Notes: generated by a model not told the origin, from the sequence alone. Positions 52,923 through 62,667 are shown, counted from the first letter of the stretch. The stretch is 64,000 bases of DNA from Shewanella corallii (GCF_023349125.1 NZ_JAKIKT010000005.1:1-64000); one strand, 5' to 3'. Numbers and translations: made by a program.

Positions 52923-53834
52923 CTAGGACGAGGCAGAGAAGAGTGAGTCTTCCAGCGTTCTGCCATTGAGCAACATACGATACTGCCATCCGTGAGCTGA
53001 TAGCAGTTGCAGTACCTCAGACTCAAGTTGATGCCCCTGTCTGGGTTGTGTCTGCAATACAAACTCACCCGCAGCCGTTTGCTCAACCTTGCTGACGCCG
53101 GTCAGACGTTCCAGTGCCGGTAACAGAGTCTGATCGTCGGCATTCATCATTTTAAGCGTGAGGTAACTGACGCCCGCATCAGCAGACTCAACCGCCATGG
53201 ATTTAGTCAGCTGGCCTTTGTCGATATAGAGTACTGAACTGCAAAGTTTCTCCAGCTCATCCAGATTGTGGGAGCTGATCATAAACTGAGTCTGATCTTT
53301 CAGACTCTTAATTAACTCCCTGATGGCTTTGGTATTGGCGGGATCCAGGCCTGCGGTAGGTTCATCAAGCAACACCAACTCAGGGTTGCCGAGCAGAGCC
53401 TGGGCGATACTGACACGCTTGTTCATACCGTGGCTGAGCTCAGAAGGCTGTTTGTCTGCGATGCCTTCAAGATCCACCAAAGCCAATACTCGCATCGCTT
53501 CAGTCTGTGCCTGCTTGGCTGACATTCCCTGCAGGCGGGCAAAGTAGGTTAGCTGAGCCTTGATGCTGAATCTGGCATCCAGTTTGGCGTCCTGGGGCAG
53601 GGCGGCCAAGCGGCCAGCCAATGCTGCAGAGCCGGGGGCATGACCCAACACGCTGATGCTTCCCGAGTCAGGGCGCTGGTAACCGCACAGGCAGCTGAAC
53701 AGGCTGGTCTTACCGGCGCCGTTGGGGCCGACCAGAGCGACAGGGCCGCCGGATTCCACGGTAAAGCTCAAACAATCAAGCGCCCGATGGCTGCCATAAC
53801 TCAGGCTGACTTGGTCACATTTAATCAGGCTCAC
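52923..53834 (-). CDS. ABC transporter ATP-binding protein
   Basis: 303 aa. Walker A GPNGAGKTS, signature ELSHGMNKRVSIAQ (LSHGM in place of LSGGQ), Walker B ELVLLDEPTAGLD and switch His in MISSHNLDEL. Its C-terminal ~80 residues are the accessory domain seen in ABC-2 exporters. It overlaps the permease stop by 4 bp. Together they form an exporter with no periplasmic binding protein; the substrate is unknown. Confidence 0.9.
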   Translation of the reverse strand: MSLIKCDQVSLSYGSHRALDCLSFTVESGGPVALVGPNGAGKTSLFSCLCGYQRPDSGSISVLGHAPGSAALAGRLAALPQDAKLDARFSIKAQLTYFARLQGMSAKQAQTEAMRVLALVDLEGIADKQPSELSHGMNKRVSIAQALLGNPELVLLDEPTAGLDPANTKAIRELIKSLKDQTQFMISSHNLDELEKLCSSVLYIDKGQLTKSMAVESADAGVSYLTLKMMNADDQTLLPALERLTGVSKVEQTAAGEFVLQTQPRQGHQLESEVLQLLSAHGWQYRMLLNGRTLEDSLFSASS

Positions 53835-54661
53835 AGGCGTTTCCTCCAGAAGATGATGGCGCCGGCGGCCAACAGAAGTAAAGATTGGATAACAGGGATG
53901 AGTATATGGCCCAGGACTCCCGCCCCTTTGGTGTTGATCATAGCGCTCAGCTGACTGCCGGGAATGATATCTGTCATAAACGACAGTATCGGCAAGTTAT
54001 AGGTCAGCAGCTGTATCACCAGACCGCCCAATAACAATATGATGATGGCCCAAAGTATGCTCATTCTTGAGGAGCGGCAAACCACAGACAACAGCGCCAT
54101 TAACGCCAGATAGGGCAGCGCGTTAATAACCAGTGCAGGCAACACCCATAGGGCTTGTTGTAACCCTGCCGCCAGGGTATCAGCCTGTCTGAGCATTGCC
54201 ATTAACAGGGTTGCGGCAATGGCGAGCGCAATAAGCAGAGTTTGCAGGATCAGGTGGCCCAGTAAGCGTCCCCAGAAAATCTCGTGCCGACTGGCTCGCT
54301 GGAGCAGAAATCTTAACGTTCCCTGTTGTCTGTCGGTGGCAAACATATCCGCTGAAACCATTAATACCGACAGGGGGAACAGATACAGCGCCAGTACCCA
54401 GAACATGGCCATTTCGGGGACTTTCCAGCTGAGGATTTCATTGGCCTGGCCTTCGGTAAACGCCCGGACCATATCGATAAAACCCGGCTGAGACAGCCAG
54501 TTTGCCGCGCTGCCTATGGGGTAAATCAGCAGCACCAGCCAGCAGAGGATAAAGGCGCCCAGGCCGATCAGCCCACGGGTACCGCTGAGGGCTTTTCTTA
54601 ATTCAAATTGCGCGATAAGCCAGAGGCTGGCTGGTCGCGGGATGATGGTCTGGTTTGTCAT
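53831..54661 (-). CDS. ABC-2 type permease
   Basis: 276 aa, about six membrane helices (LIGLGAFILCWLVLLIYPIG, MFWVLALYLFPLSVLMV and others). The conserved cytoplasmic elements DMFATDRQQGTLRFLLQRASRHEIFWGR are typical of ABC-2 permeases such as NosY. It lies 18 bp after yceH and overlaps the ATPase gene. Resemblance to the Nos or multidrug exporters is loose, so no substrate is proposed. Confidence 0.85.
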   Translation of the reverse strand: MTNQTIIPRPASLWLIAQFELRKALSGTRGLIGLGAFILCWLVLLIYPIGSAANWLSQPGFIDMVRAFTEGQANEILSWKVPEMAMFWVLALYLFPLSVLMVSADMFATDRQQGTLRFLLQRASRHEIFWGRLLGHLILQTLLIALAIAATLLMAMLRQADTLAAGLQQALWVLPALVINALPYLALMALLSVVCRSSRMSILWAIIILLLGGLVIQLLTYNLPILSFMTDIIPGSQLSAMINTKGAGVLGHILIPVIQSLLLLAAGAIIFWRKRL

Positions 54662-54679
54662 TCATAATCCTTGTTATAA

Positions 54680-55324
54680 TTATTCAAGCAGTGCTTTTAG
54701 TTCAGCCACCTGGGCTTTCAGCTCAGTCACTTCCAGCTCGAGTTGGGTAACCCGCTCTGCCAGCGCCGGAGACGCGGGTTCAGCAGAAGCTACCGGGAGC
54801 TCACCAGTCGGAAGGTTCGCTGCCTCCTCACTGAAGAGTTCTGTGTAACGGCTCTCTCTTTTCCCTGGCTCTCTGGGCAGAATTTTCACTATTGGCTCTT
54901 CGCGTCCGGCCAGTGCACTCAGGGCTTTTTCCACCTCTTCGATGGCAGAAAACTCATACAGGCGACCGGCTCGGGTACGCAGTTCGCCCGGGGTTTGAGG
55001 ACCACGCAGCAGCAAGAGACAAACAATGGCAAACTCGGCCTTGCTCAGCTGAACGTCTGAAAACTCGGTATTGCAGAATCTGTGCTTGTACTTGACGACG
55101 CGACTGCCAAAACCGGACTGCTCGCTGATCAGGCGTTTCTTGTTGAGGCTGTCGAGCCCTGATTGTACGTCCACTTCGGACAGCGCCATAACTGGATCCC
55201 GGCTGGTTTTCTGATTACAGGCCTGGGTCAGCGCATTAAGGGAAAGGGGATACTGCTCTGGGGTGGTAACTTCTTTTTCCAGCAGACAGCCAATAATGCG
55301 TCCTTCGATACTGTTCAATTGCAT
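54680..55324 (-). CDS. yceH: YceH family protein (DUF480)
   Basis: 214 aa from the ATG at 55324, with a GTG two codons earlier as alternative. Two winged-helix modules: [25 protein letters not shown] and [21 protein letters not shown], with RESRYTELF between the core and a C-terminal coiled coil ([23 protein letters not shown]). The C-terminal coil suggests oligomerisation. The role of YceH is unknown. It is 18 bp upstream of the ABC exporter genes, so it may be co-transcribed with them; a regulatory role is possible given the fold but is not shown. Confidence 0.9.
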   Translation of the reverse strand: MQLNSIEGRIIGCLLEKEVTTPEQYPLSLNALTQACNQKTSRDPVMALSEVDVQSGLDSLNKKRLISEQSGFGSRVVKYKHRFCNTEFSDVQLSKAEFAIVCLLLLRGPQTPGELRTRAGRLYEFSAIEEVEKALSALAGREEPIVKILPREPGKRESRYTELFSEEAANLPTGELPVASAEPASPALAERVTQLELEVTELKAQVAELKALLE

Positions 55325-55510
55325 ATTCACTTCTCATTATGCGGATACCTTAGTCTGTTATATCACTGCTACCTGGGTCCGACCATAGACAAGCTGCTGA
55401 TTATCTCAGGATAAAAGTGTAATTGAATGCGAATTAAGCAGAGGTTTATGTGCTGATAAATGTAAGCCCCGGCTTTAACACTCCGGTGCATGCCGCCACC
55501 AGGGCAATAA

Positions 55511-55534
55511 AAAAGCACTCCGTTGGAGTGCTTT
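55511..55534 (-). terminator. Terminator of the CvfB-like gene
   Basis: Stem AAAGCACTCC with GGAGTGCTTT and GTT loop; the A run at 55508-55514 becomes a T tract on the minus strand. Confidence 0.8.
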
Positions 55535-55552
55535 AGTGCAGTGTTTTTCGCC

Positions 55553-56386
55553 TTATTCAGTCAGGTGTAAACCATCGTCGGCAATGGTCAGCTTGCCTTG
55601 CTTGTACAGGCCACCAATGCTCTTTTTAAAGGCTTTCTTACTCATGCCCAGCTGCTGGTAAATCACATCAGCGTCGGTTTTGTCTGTAAGCGGCAGGAAA
55701 CCACCGGCTTTTTGCAACTTGCTCAGGATCAGTGTTGAGAACTGATCCAGCTCCGCTTTTGAGCCACGCTGCAACTGCAGGTCTACTTTGCCATCGTGGC
55801 GAACCTGCTTAATGTAAGCCTTAAGGCGCTGACCATACTTCAGCGGCTTAAATACTTCGTTGGTATAAATCACACCTGTGTGGCGGTTGTTGATAATCGC
55901 CTTATAGCCCAGATCTGTTGTGCCGGCGATAATAATATCTACCTGCTGACCATCTTTATAATGGGCAGGGATTTTATCGAGAAACTTATCAATTTTCGCT
56001 GACGCCACGATACGCTCGTCGGCGCGGTTGGTGTACACATGCACCAATACGCCGCGGCCTTCTTCCGGAGGGCGTACCTGCTCAGCAAACGGCAGCAGCA
56101 AGTCTTTATCTAGTCCCCAATCCAGAAACGCACCGATGCGTCCCACAGACACTATTTTCAACAGGGCAAACTCACCAATCTGAGCTTTGGGTTTCTGGGT
56201 GGTAGCAATCACCATATCGTCGGAATCCAGATAGAGGAAAACTTCTACCTGCTGACCCACTTCCAGCTCCTTTGGTGCCAATTTGTTGGGCAGCAATACC
56301 TGACCCAGTTCGTGAGCATTGAGATAGAAGCCGAAGTTGACCTGTTTGACCACGTCCAGCGTGTAGGTTTTACCGATTTGAATCAT
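55553..56386 (-). CDS. CvfB/YitL-like S1 RNA-binding protein
   Basis: 277 aa. S1-like modules (YTLDVVKQVNFGFYLNAHELGQVLLP; ALLKIVSVGRIGAFLDWGLDKDLLLPF; a third after YKAIINNRHTGVIYTNEVF) and a C-terminal winged helix (ADVIYQQLGMSKKAFKKSIGGLYKQGKL). This matches CvfB of Staphylococcus, an RNA-binding regulator of virulence genes. It probably binds RNA or ribosomes; no target is known in gammaproteobacteria. Single gene. Confidence 0.87.
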   Translation of the reverse strand: MIQIGKTYTLDVVKQVNFGFYLNAHELGQVLLPNKLAPKELEVGQQVEVFLYLDSDDMVIATTQKPKAQIGEFALLKIVSVGRIGAFLDWGLDKDLLLPFAEQVRPPEEGRGVLVHVYTNRADERIVASAKIDKFLDKIPAHYKDGQQVDIIIAGTTDLGYKAIINNRHTGVIYTNEVFKPLKYGQRLKAYIKQVRHDGKVDLQLQRGSKAELDQFSTLILSKLQKAGGFLPLTDKTDADVIYQQLGMSKKAFKKSIGGLYKQGKLTIADDGLHLTE

Positions 56387-56677
56387 GAATTATCCGATTA
56401 CTAAACATTGATTGGGATCGGCGGCAATTATAAGGCAATCAAGGAGCGTATGCTCGGATTTTCCCGAGTCGGATGATTTCCCGCTCAACATCGACATAAT
56501 AGGTCAGGCAAGTGACTGTTTTACCGTGGTCTCAACCAGCTTGTTAACATTCGCCATATTTGGATTGTGGATGGCTAACTGTCTATTGAATAAGTGAAAT
56601 TTAATACAGGATTGGCGATGGGAGCGGCATATGAATCTCAACGCGCAAAAAAATGATTAAATCCGTTAAATTCACTC
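56387..56677. other. Intergenic region upstream of the spe promoter
   Basis: The gap between the CvfB-like gene and the small ORF is 454 bp. This part is A/T-rich and has one short hairpin (CTCGGATTTTCCCGAG near 56451). I see no gene or clear repeat. Confidence 0.4.
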
Positions 56678-56707
56678 TTGCAATCGGCGGGATTGAGGAT
56701 ACATAAT
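56678..56707 (+). promoter_or_regulatory. Putative promoter of the spe operon
   Basis: TTGCAA (56678-56683), 18-bp spacer, CATAAT (56702-56707). A start near 56714 would give a leader of about 380 nt before speE. The match is moderate. Confidence 0.35.
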
Positions 56708-56788
56708 TGCGCCGTTTTTTCGGGCAAACCTGCCTAACATTCGGAAATTACGTGAGTAGTTAAGGTTCATATGGTTCACAAGGCATTA

Positions 56789-56819
56789 ACCGTGTAAATG
56801 ACAGCGACATTTACACGGT
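56789..56819 (+). promoter_or_regulatory. Strong stem-loop in the spe leader
   Basis: A 12-bp perfect stem (ACCGTGTAAATG with CATTTACACGGT) and 7-nt loop ACAGCGA. No T tract follows, so it is a structural RNA element rather than a terminator. The Shine-Dalgarno of the 48-codon ORF (GAGGA at 56826) begins 7 nt past the stem. Confidence 0.6.
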
Positions 56820-56840
56820 GATATTGAGGATTTTCAGCAC

Positions 56841-56987
56841 ATGTTCCAATCTGTTCTTGCTGCACTGTTTATCAAAGTGCGTCTGCGCCACCACCTGGCA
56901 CCGGTATTTTTTGACAATACCGATCGCAAGCATCTCACGTTAATTCGCATCAATTCCGGCCGCGAAGAGGCCAATAGTCCCATCTGA
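56841..56987 (+). CDS. 48-aa upstream ORF in the spe leader, candidate leader peptide
   Basis: MFQSVLAALFIKVRLRHHLA opens the peptide; it ends GREEANSPI. ATG at 56841 with GAGGA about 10 bases upstream. It has five Arg and three His, no signal peptide cleavage site, and a short hydrophobic start. I do not recognise it. It lies in the same orientation as speE, whose ATG is 107 bp past its stop. Placement between a strong stem-loop and two overlapping hairpins is what one expects of a regulatory leader peptide responding to arginine or polyamines, as SpeFL does for speF in E. coli; its sequence is unrelated to SpeFL. It might also be a chance ORF or a small protein in its own right. Confidence 0.5.
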   Translation: MFQSVLAALFIKVRLRHHLAPVFFDNTDRKHLTLIRINSGREEANSPI

Positions 56988-57021
56988 TCCGCAGACCCTT
57001 GTCGGCGGTGTACTCCTTTTG

Positions 57022-57062
57022 CCCGGAGCGTCTTTGATGACGTTGTCTGGGAGACACTTATT
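57022..57062 (+). promoter_or_regulatory. Mutually exclusive hairpins upstream of speE, possible attenuator
   Basis: Hairpin A pairs CCCGGA with TCTGGG and CGTC with GACG (57022-57051). Hairpin B pairs TGTCT with AGACA around GGG (57044-57056) and is followed by CTTATTTT, a weak terminator shape. They share 57044-57051, so only one can form. Stem B is only 5 bp, so termination would be inefficient. Confidence 0.35.
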
Positions 57063-57094
57063 TTAAAAATTTTTACCCTAAGTCTGGACCCAGG

Positions 57095-57970
57095 ATGCAT
57101 AACAAGCACATTTATTACGAGACGCTGCACAGCAGTTATGGCCAGTACTTCGAAGTGGACGAAGTGCTGTTTGAACAGAAAACGGATCAGTGGCATCTGA
57201 CCATCTTCAGTAACCCCCGCCTGGGCCGGGTAATGGCGCTTAATGGCGCGATTCAGACAACTGAGCAAGACGAATTTATTTATCACGAGATGCTGACCCA
57301 TGTGCCTGTGCTGGCTCATGGCAAGGTAAAGTCAGTGCTGATTATTGGCGGCGGTGACGGCGGTATGCTGCGTGAAGTGATCAAGCATCAGAGTATCGAA
57401 CAAATCACCATGGTTGAGATTGATGGCGCCGTGGTGGATATGTGTAAGACCTGGTTCCCTCAGCATTCACAGGGTGCCTATGATGATCCCCGTGTTGATC
57501 TGGTTATCGACGACGGCATGGCGTTTGTCGCCAATACCGACAAAAAGTTCGATGTGATTATTTCTGACTGTACCGACCCGGTTGGTCCCGGTGAGGTGCT
57601 GTTCAGCTCCGACTTCTATGCAGGTTGCAAGCGCTGCCTGAATGAGGGCGGTATTTTTGTGGCGCAAAATGGTGTGCCATTTATGCAGGTGGAAGAGCTG
57701 CAGGACACAGTGCGTCGCATGAGTTCTTACGTCAAGGAAACGACGTTTTATCAGGCCGCAGTGCCAACCTATATTGGTGGCGCCATGGCCTTTGCCTGGG
57801 CAACAGACAATCTGGAAGCCCGTCAACAAAGTCTGGATACGCTGACTGAGCGTTTTAACGCCAGCGGTATCCAGACCCGTTACTACACTCCGGCAGTTCA
57901 TCAGGCGAGTTTCGCCCTGCCGGCTTTTGTTGAACAGGCTGTGAAGTCAGCAATGACTGTGACAGCTTAA
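57095..57970 (+). CDS. speE: Spermidine synthase
   Basis: 291 aa. It transfers aminopropyl from decarboxylated SAM to putrescine. Motif [16 protein letters not shown] binds the nucleotide; [21 protein letters not shown] holds the active-site Asp. The start matches the E. coli protein ([17 protein letters not shown]). AGG abuts the ATG too closely for a good Shine-Dalgarno, so translation may be weak or controlled. First enzyme gene of the spe operon; speA follows after 22 bp. Confidence 0.94.
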   Translation: MHNKHIYYETLHSSYGQYFEVDEVLFEQKTDQWHLTIFSNPRLGRVMALNGAIQTTEQDEFIYHEMLTHVPVLAHGKVKSVLIIGGGDGGMLREVIKHQSIEQITMVEIDGAVVDMCKTWFPQHSQGAYDDPRVDLVIDDGMAFVANTDKKFDVIISDCTDPVGPGEVLFSSDFYAGCKRCLNEGGIFVAQNGVPFMQVEELQDTVRRMSSYVKETTFYQAAVPTYIGGAMAFAWATDNLEARQQSLDTLTERFNASGIQTRYYTPAVHQASFALPAFVEQAVKSAMTVTA

Positions 57971-57992
57971 TTCCTTGTTTAAGGCTGAATAA

Positions 57993-59912
57993 ATGAATAA
58001 TTGGTCTATTGACGACGCTCGCACCGGCTACAACGTGACTCACTGGAGTCAGGGTTTTTACGGTGTGTCGGACGCTGGTGAGGTATTTGTCTCTCCGGAT
58101 CCTGCCAATCCTGAACATCAGGTCGGATTGAACGAGCTGGCCAAGGATATGGTCAATGCCGGTGTATCTTTGCCGGTATTGGTTCGCTTCCCACAGATTA
58201 TGCACCACAGGGTGAATAGTCTGTGTCAGGCATTTAACCAGGCAATCCAGAAGTACGAATATCAGAAAGACTACCTGTTGGTATACCCGATCAAGGTAAA
58301 CCAACAGAAGAACGTAGTGGAAGAGATCCTGGCTTCCCAACAGTCCAAAGAAGTGCCACAACTGGGTCTGGAAGCGGGCAGTAAGCCTGAGCTGATGGCG
58401 GTTCTGGCGATGGCTCAGAAAGCCAGCTCAGTGATCGTATGTAACGGTTATAAAGACAGCGAGTATATCCGTCTGGCATTGATCGGCGAAAAGCTGGGCC
58501 ACAAGGTTTACATAGTGCTGGAGAAGATGTCTGAGCTGAAGCTGGTATTGGCCGAAGCTGAGCGTCTGGGCGTGACTCCACGTCTGGGTCTGCGTACCCG
58601 TCTGGCATTCCAGGGCAAGGGTAAGTGGCAGGCGTCCGGTGGTGAGAAGTCCAAGTTTGGTCTGTCTGCCGCTCAGGTGCTGCGTGTTATCGATGAGCTG
58701 AAAGAAGCCAACATGCTGCAATCTCTGCAGCTGCTGCACTTCCACCTGGGCTCTCAAATCGCCAACATCCGCGATATTCGCCAGGGTGTAAGCGAAGCGG
58801 CACGTTTCTACTGTGAACTGCGTAAGCTGGGCGCCAACGTGGATTGTTTCGACGTAGGTGGTGGTCTGGCGGTGGATTATGACGGTACCCGCAGCTCCTC
58901 TTCCAGTTCCATGAACTATGGTCTGAACGAATACGCCAACAACATTGTGAGCGTGCTGGGCGAAATGTGTGTGGCTTACGATCAGCCAATGCCGCGCATT
59001 ATCTCCGAGTCAGGTCGCTACCTGACTGCACATCACGCGGTACTTATCTCTGACGTTATCGGTACAGAGGCCTATAAGCCGGAAGACATTCAGCCGCCAG
59101 CTGAAGAGGCTCCACAGCTGCTGCAAAACATGTGGCAGTCCTGGCAGGATCTGAAAGGCCGTGTCGATTCCCGTGCACAAATCGAGATTTATCACGACGT
59201 GCAGCAGGATCTGGCGGAAGCCCATGCGCTGTTTGCCATGGGCCAGCTGAGCCTGACTGAGCGCGCCTGGGCTGAGCAGACCAACCTGCGTGTGTGTCAC
59301 GAGCTGCAGGGCCTGATGAATAACAAAAACCGTTATCACAGACCTATTATCGATGAGCTGAATGAGAAGCTGGCCGACAAGTTCTTTGTGAACTTCTCCC
59401 TGTTCCAGTCGCTGCCTGATGCCTGGGGTATTGATCAGGTGTTCCCTGTACTGCCGCTGAGTGGTCTGGATAAGGCACCTGAGCGCCGTGCAGTTATGCT
59501 GGACATTACCTGTGACTCAGACGGTGCCATCGATCAGTACGTGGATGGTCAGGGTATTGAAACAACTCTGCCAGTGCCTGCGTGGCACGCTGACAGCCCA
59601 TACTTGCTGGGCTTCTTCCTGGTCGGTGCTTACCAGGAGATCCTGGGTGACCTGCATAACCTGTTTGGTGACACCAACTCAGCTGTGGTGCGTCTGGATG
59701 ATGAAGGCAAAGCTAACATAGAGTCAGTGCTGGCCGGTGATACCGTTGCTGACGTACTGCGCTATGTGAACCTGGATGCTATCTCCTTTATGCGTACCTA
59801 CGAAGAGTTGGTCAATCGTCATATTGAAGAGGGCGAGCGTGCTTCTATCCTTGAAGAGCTGGAAGCCGGTCTGAAGGGTTACACCTATCTGGAAGATATC
59901 GCTGTGTTCTAA
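57993..59912 (+). CDS. speA: Biosynthetic arginine decarboxylase
   Basis: 639 aa PLP enzyme that makes agmatine. PLP-Lys in [31 protein letters not shown] and [14 protein letters not shown] in the barrel; [12 protein letters not shown] in the C-terminal domain holds the substrate-binding Cys-Asp. Length fits E. coli SpeA (658). The signal for periplasmic processing reported for SpeA is not obvious. With speB it gives the agmatine route to putrescine. Confidence 0.95.
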   Translation: MNNWSIDDARTGYNVTHWSQGFYGVSDAGEVFVSPDPANPEHQVGLNELAKDMVNAGVSLPVLVRFPQIMHHRVNSLCQAFNQAIQKYEYQKDYLLVYPIKVNQQKNVVEEILASQQSKEVPQLGLEAGSKPELMAVLAMAQKASSVIVCNGYKDSEYIRLALIGEKLGHKVYIVLEKMSELKLVLAEAERLGVTPRLGLRTRLAFQGKGKWQASGGEKSKFGLSAAQVLRVIDELKEANMLQSLQLLHFHLGSQIANIRDIRQGVSEAARFYCELRKLGANVDCFDVGGGLAVDYDGTRSSSSSSMNYGLNEYANNIVSVLGEMCVAYDQPMPRIISESGRYLTAHHAVLISDVIGTEAYKPEDIQPPAEEAPQLLQNMWQSWQDLKGRVDSRAQIEIYHDVQQDLAEAHALFAMGQLSLTERAWAEQTNLRVCHELQGLMNNKNRYHRPIIDELNEKLADKFFVNFSLFQSLPDAWGIDQVFPVLPLSGLDKAPERRAVMLDITCDSDGAIDQYVDGQGIETTLPVPAWHADSPYLLGFFLVGAYQEILGDLHNLFGDTNSAVVRLDDEGKANIESVLAGDTVADVLRYVNLDAISFMRTYEELVNRHIEEGERASILEELEAGLKGYTYLEDIAVF

Positions 59913-59961
59913 ACGGCATCTGCTCTGTACCCGATGAGCATTGCCGAAAAAACCTGGTAGC

Positions 59962-59981
59962 GGGCAGCCTCAGGGCTGCCC
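59962..59981 (+). other. Intercistronic hairpin between speA and speD
   Basis: An 8-bp GC stem (GGGCAGCC with GGCTGCCC), TCAG loop and no T tract. The 90-bp gap is the longest within the operon; the hairpin probably protects the upstream mRNA from 3' exonucleases. Confidence 0.4.
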
Positions 59982-60002
59982 ATATTAAGGACAATAATAA
60001 AA

Positions 60003-60932
60003 ATGTTTTTTGAAGGCTCTGAAAAAAAAGTAGAAATCAAAGTGGCTGCTGGCTCTCCCTCGCTGCGCAGTCTCGGGAGACCTTTCTGGCAGGACATAGT
60101 CGCCTGCGCCAATGCTGAGATTTTGTCTCACATCAGTAATGATGAATGTGACGCATACCTGCTCAGCGAATCCAGCCTGTTTGTATGGGACGATGAGTTC
60201 CTGATGTTGACCTGTGGCACCACCACACTGGCAGATGCAGCGCTGTCTTTTATCGAGCAGTACGGTATCGAAAAAGTGGGCTTTGTTTGCTATCAGCGCA
60301 AGAATGAATATCTGTCGCACCTGCAGTCGAGCAGCTTTGATGAAGATTTGTTTAGATTGCGGGAAAAACTGACCGGAAAAGCCTATCGTATAGGCCATCT
60401 GGACTCACACCATCACTATGTGTTCTGCACCGATGCTCCCTGTGAGGGCCTGGGTGAGGAGAAGACCAGTGAGTTGCTGATGTACCATATTCGGGGCGAG
60501 GCCGCCGACTACCTGAGAAGTGACAAGCAAACCGCCGAGGGCGTGCGTCGCTTGCTCGAGTTGGAGTCGCTGCTGCCGGACTTTGAATTTGATGACTTTT
60601 TGTTTGAGCCGTTCGGCTATTCCGTCAATGGGGTCAGTGGTGACCGTTATATGACGATCCACATCACACCTCAGGAAAATAGCTCGTACGTGAGTTTTGA
60701 AACCAATCTGGACTTGGGGCAATATCCACAGCCCATTTTTGCCAGACTGTTGCAAATTCTGAACCCGGGCAGTTGGGACGTGATTGGTTTTAACGTTGAG
60801 AGAGATACTCAAGGTTACCCATCACACCTGTGCCTGGGCAGTTGTACCCTTGAGAGTGATCAGGGGTACTCCATTGAGTTCAGTCACTTCCAGCAGACAT
60901 GCCACGAAGTGCTGATCCCGGAACAAATGTAA
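60003..60932 (+). CDS. speD: S-adenosylmethionine decarboxylase, eukaryotic type
   Basis: 309 aa proenzyme, unlike E. coli SpeD (264 aa). Its motifs match human AMD1: MFFEGSEKKVEI opening; self-cleavage site YLLSESSLFVW with cleavage expected between Glu56 and Ser57, leaving a pyruvoyl group on the alpha chain; LTCGTTTL (Cys82 of the human enzyme); FEPFGYSVNG (Ser229); and MTIHITPQENSSYVSFETNL (His243 and the glutamate). All catalytic residues are kept, so it should be active. Decarboxylated SAM goes to SpeE. The long acidic insert typical of the human protein is shorter. AAGGA precedes the ATG. Transfer from a eukaryote or an old bacterial lineage of the eukaryotic-type class is likely. Confidence 0.92.
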   Translation: MFFEGSEKKVEIKVAAGSPSLRSLGRPFWQDIVACANAEILSHISNDECDAYLLSESSLFVWDDEFLMLTCGTTTLADAALSFIEQYGIEKVGFVCYQRKNEYLSHLQSSSFDEDLFRLREKLTGKAYRIGHLDSHHHYVFCTDAPCEGLGEEKTSELLMYHIRGEAADYLRSDKQTAEGVRRLLELESLLPDFEFDDFLFEPFGYSVNGVSGDRYMTIHITPQENSSYVSFETNLDLGQYPQPIFARLLQILNPGSWDVIGFNVERDTQGYPSHLCLGSCTLESDQGYSIEFSHFQQTCHEVLIPEQM

Positions 60933-60966
60933 TCTTGATGGCCTGTAGCCATCCTTTGGAGTGAAT

Positions 60967-61899
60967 ATGACCACCATTGCAGACAAAGCAGATTATTCGC
61001 TGTTTTCTAACGCGTTCGGATATCTGCGTCAGCCTTTGGATTTCAAGCCTGTTGAAAGCGACGCTGACGTTGTTGTACTGGGTTTACCTTTTGATATGGC
61101 CGTGACCGGTCGCAGCGGTGGCCGCATGGGGCCTGGCGCGATCCGTAAGGTATCGACCAACCTGGCGTGGGAAGAGAAGCGCTGGCCATGGGACTTCCGT
61201 CTGTTTGACCATATTAAGGTCGTGGATGCCGGTGATCTGGTATTCAACCTGGGTGACGCTGCTGACTTTACCCAGCGTGCCGAAGATTTTGCCACTGCGA
61301 TTGTAAAATCCGGCAAAACCATGCTGAGCCTGGGTGGGGATCACTTCGTGACTCTGCCGCTGCTGCGTGCCCACCATAAGGTACACGGTAAGATGGCACT
61401 GCTGCACTTTGATGCTCATACCGACACTTACAGCCAGGGTAGCCCATACGACCATGGCACCATGTTCTACACAGCGCCGAAAGAAGGCCTGATCGATGTA
61501 GACCACTCTGTGCAGGTAGGTATCCGTACCGAGTACACCAAAGATGGTCACGGTTTCCAGGTGATTGACGCCGGTATGGCCAATGAAATGACCGCCGATG
61601 AAATCGTGGCTCAGATCAAGGCCCGCGTAGGTGACATGCCTTTGTATGTGACTTTCGATATCGACTGTCTGGATCCTGCTTTCGCTCCAGGTACAGGTAC
61701 TCCGGTTATCGGCGGCCTGACAAGCGACAAAGCGCTGAAGGTTATCCGAGGTCTGCAGGGCCTGAATATCGTAGGTATGGACGTAGTGGAAGTTGCGCCA
61801 TCTTATGACAACGCCGAGATCACCTCTTTGGCGGCGGCCACTCTGGGTCTGGAAATGCTGCATGTTTGGGCAGCCAGCCAGGGCAAGATTCAAGAATAA
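60967..61899 (+). CDS. speB: Agmatinase
   Basis: 310 aa from the ATG at 60967 with GGAG five bases upstream; GTG at 60961 is an alternative. It hydrolyses agmatine to putrescine and urea. The Mn ligands are [14 protein letters not shown] and [18 protein letters not shown], as in the ureohydrolase family. Last gene of the spe operon, 34 bp after speD. Arginase and guanidinobutyrase are less likely given speA beside it. Confidence 0.94.
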   Translation: MTTIADKADYSLFSNAFGYLRQPLDFKPVESDADVVVLGLPFDMAVTGRSGGRMGPGAIRKVSTNLAWEEKRWPWDFRLFDHIKVVDAGDLVFNLGDAADFTQRAEDFATAIVKSGKTMLSLGGDHFVTLPLLRAHHKVHGKMALLHFDAHTDTYSQGSPYDHGTMFYTAPKEGLIDVDHSVQVGIRTEYTKDGHGFQVIDAGMANEMTADEIVAQIKARVGDMPLYVTFDIDCLDPAFAPGTGTPVIGGLTSDKALKVIRGLQGLNIVGMDVVEVAPSYDNAEITSLAAATLGLEMLHVWAASQGKIQE

Positions 61900-61926
61900 T
61901 CCTGTAGGATATTTCTTCATTCAGTT

Positions 61927-61956
61927 AAAGCCAGTGTGATCCACACTGGCTTTTTT
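61927..61956 (+). terminator. Terminator of the spe operon
   Basis: A 12-bp stem (AAAGCCAGTGTG with CACACTGGCTTT), ATC loop and T run. Confidence 0.88.
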
Positions 61957-62028
61957 GTTATATATCCCTGTGAAACCAAAGGCAGCCTGATGGAGTTTTC
62001 GGGCCCGCGATGTGAAAAGGAAGTATGA

Positions 62029-62667
62029 ATGACAGATTTGACCCAGGTTCGCCGCGAGTATCTCCGTGGCGGTCTGCGCCGGGATGACTTAACGCCGGAA
62101 CCTATGGCGTTTTTCAGGCATTGGATGGATCAGGCCATCAAGGCCAACTTGATGGATCCGACTGCCGTGTGTGTGGCAACAGTGGATGAAGATGGTCAGC
62201 CCTGGCAACGTATCGTGCTGCTTAAACAGTTCGATGATGATGGCTTTGTGTTCTTCACCAATCTGGAAAGCCGCAAGGCTACCCATCTGGCTCAGAATGC
62301 CAAAATCAGTATGCACTTTCCCTGGCATATGCTGGAACGCCAGGTATCGGTTACCGGCGTAGCCGAGCCTTTGTCTACGGCTGAGGTACTCAAATACTTT
62401 ATTACCCGCCCTAAAGAGAGTCAGATTGCTGCCTGGGCTTCCAATCAATCCAGCCGCTTAACTGCCCGTCAGGCGCTGGAAACCAAGTTCAACGAAATGA
62501 AAGCCAAATTCGCCAAAGGGGAAGTTCCTCTGCCTAAGTTCTGGGGCGGCTACCGGGTGAAGCCGGAAACGGTTGAGTTTTGGCAGGGTGGCGAGCACAG
62601 ACTGCATGACAGGTTTATCTATATGCGTGAAGGGGACAGTTGGCAGGTAGAGCGACTGGCGCCCTGA
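62029..62667 (+). CDS. pdxH: Pyridoxamine 5'-phosphate oxidase
   Basis: 212 aa (E. coli 218). FMN-dependent oxidation of PNP and PMP to pyridoxal phosphate. Motifs [40 protein letters not shown], and the C-terminal [15 protein letters not shown] and [24 protein letters not shown] that bind PLP and FMN. AAGGAA upstream fits the start. A PLP source beside speA, a PLP enzyme, is probably coincidence. A weak hairpin follows (62703-62725). Confidence 0.95.
   Translation: MTDLTQVRREYLRGGLRRDDLTPEPMAFFRHWMDQAIKANLMDPTAVCVATVDEDGQPWQRIVLLKQFDDDGFVFFTNLESRKATHLAQNAKISMHFPWHMLERQVSVTGVAEPLSTAEVLKYFITRPKESQIAAWASNQSSRLTARQALETKFNEMKAKFAKGEVPLPKFWGGYRVKPETVEFWQGGEHRLHDRFIYMREGDSWQVERLAP

Noticed and set aside
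61084..61920. 278-codon open frame on the - strand opposite speB
   Set aside because: Antisense shadow of a strongly conserved gene.
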